From positions 1 to 48,355 of the forward strand of contig JAUXTN010000019.1 of the NCBI GenBank assembly GCA_030684355.1: 48,355 nucleotides of DNA. The letters are read 5' to 3'. Each line of letters starts with the position of its first letter. Position 1 is the first letter of the stretch. This document shows, piece by piece, positions 48,154-48,355 of this stretch. The notes under the pieces are model-generated. The model was not told the DNA's origin. It did not search any database and worked only from the letters and a program-made list of their open reading frames with translations. A program made the translations under genes and the position numbers. The DNA comes from Pseudomonadota bacterium (GTDB lineage Bacteria > Myxococcota_A > UBA796 > SXON01).

Positions 48154-48355
48154 CGGCCCTACGCTACCATCGCGGAGGGGGTTCGGCCCATCGGGAACGG
48201 GTGGGCGTGCCCCCCCGCCGAGGCGGCGGGGGGTCGGTCCCCTGCGGGGCTCGGCGCGAGCGCCTCGGTCGCCCGCGCTCCGGCGGCCGGAGGCCAGGAG
48301 CATCACGGCACCGACCAGTGCCGCGACGACTGATGCGGCGAGCACCCCGACCTTG
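48154..48355 (-). other. Window-edge region with strong hairpin and a possible partial membrane-protein end
   Basis: From the window edge, one minus-strand frame reads a hydrophobic helix (VLAASVVAALVGAVMLL) followed by an Arg-rich stretch, with no stop before the sulfatase start. It may be the end of an upstream gene or chance. A 10-bp stem CCCCCCGCCG (48211-48220) with CGGCGGGGGG (48224-48233) and a 3-nt loop lies upstream of the sulfatase and could end upstream transcription. Confidence 0.35.
48161..48166 (-). promoter_or_regulatory. Likely -10 element (TAGCGT) for the sulfatase gene
   Basis: TAGCGT ends 7 nt before the ATG at 48153. No Shine-Dalgarno sequence is present. Confidence 0.4.

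Noticed and set aside
46057..48333. Plus-strand open frame of 758 codons
   Set aside because: Shadow of the sulfatase gene, which has all catalytic motifs on the minus strand.
46156..48345. Longer sulfatase start near the window edge
   Set aside because: The start at 48153 gives a proper lipobox and has a -10-like hexamer upstream; the extension would bury the lipobox inside the protein.

Overview
This is a very GC-rich window with dense, often overlapping genes. It probably comes from the phylum Myxococcota. The evidence is a MYXO-CTERM tail on a secreted aminopeptidase (20807-22579), an AgmX/PglI-type C-terminal domain (inside 11390-15946), and many lipoproteins with Asp-Thr-Gly-rich tethers behind the lipidated cysteine. 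No rRNA, tRNA, CRISPR array, transposase or phage gene was found. The region reads as ordinary chromosome that is unusually rich in secreted and envelope proteins.

Layout. Positions 1-10055 hold nine tightly packed plus-strand genes: a TPR-like protein cut by the window edge, two secreted proteins, a complete dipeptide/oligopeptide ABC importer (2598-7737), an outer-membrane-type protein and a PD40 beta-propeller protein. A hairpin-rich spacer (10049-10274) ends this block. Then come an orphan ExbD/TolR protein, a small secreted protein and a 1,518-residue alpha-2-macroglobulin (A2M) lipoprotein. The A2M carries a TonB-C-like AgmX/PglI domain at the place where the bait region should be, and it is the most unusual gene here. 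From 15990 to 22984 there are an FG-GAP lipoprotein, a DUF5685 protein with a repeat and cysteine tail, a glutathione transferase (GST) plus a GST-like remnant, a small membrane protein, an M50B-like membrane peptidase coupled to an M1 aminopeptidase, and a hotdog thioesterase. From 23153 to 30889 there are lipoproteins, plsX, a YjiK-like lipoprotein with a coupled 52-residue KGG-type protein, a SASA-type acetylesterase, a quinone oxidoreductase and an aminotransferase. From 30950 to 48153 there are a PL7 alginate lyase, two methyltransferase-like proteins, an RluA-type pseudouridine synthase, a GST, an ECF sigma factor, thioredoxin, a DUF1615 lipoprotein, YebC, a membrane-anchored GH18-like protein, a vWA-like lipoprotein, a DUF2914 membrane protein, a TfoX-N protein, an RbgA-type GTPase, a TM2-like protein and a sulfatase.

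How the genes may work together (inference). The alginate lyase, SASA esterase, sulfatase and GH18-like protein suggest scavenging of acetylated or sulfated polysaccharides. The importer and the secreted aminopeptidase suggest peptide use. The A2M would be a periplasmic protease trap, and its TonB-like domain and nearby ExbD raise the question of coupling to an inner-membrane motor.

Expression. Several starts lack a Shine-Dalgarno sequence and have a TANNNT-like hexamer 5-8 nt upstream, as expected of leaderless mRNAs. Other genes have a Shine-Dalgarno sequence with the hexamer about 16-21 nt upstream.
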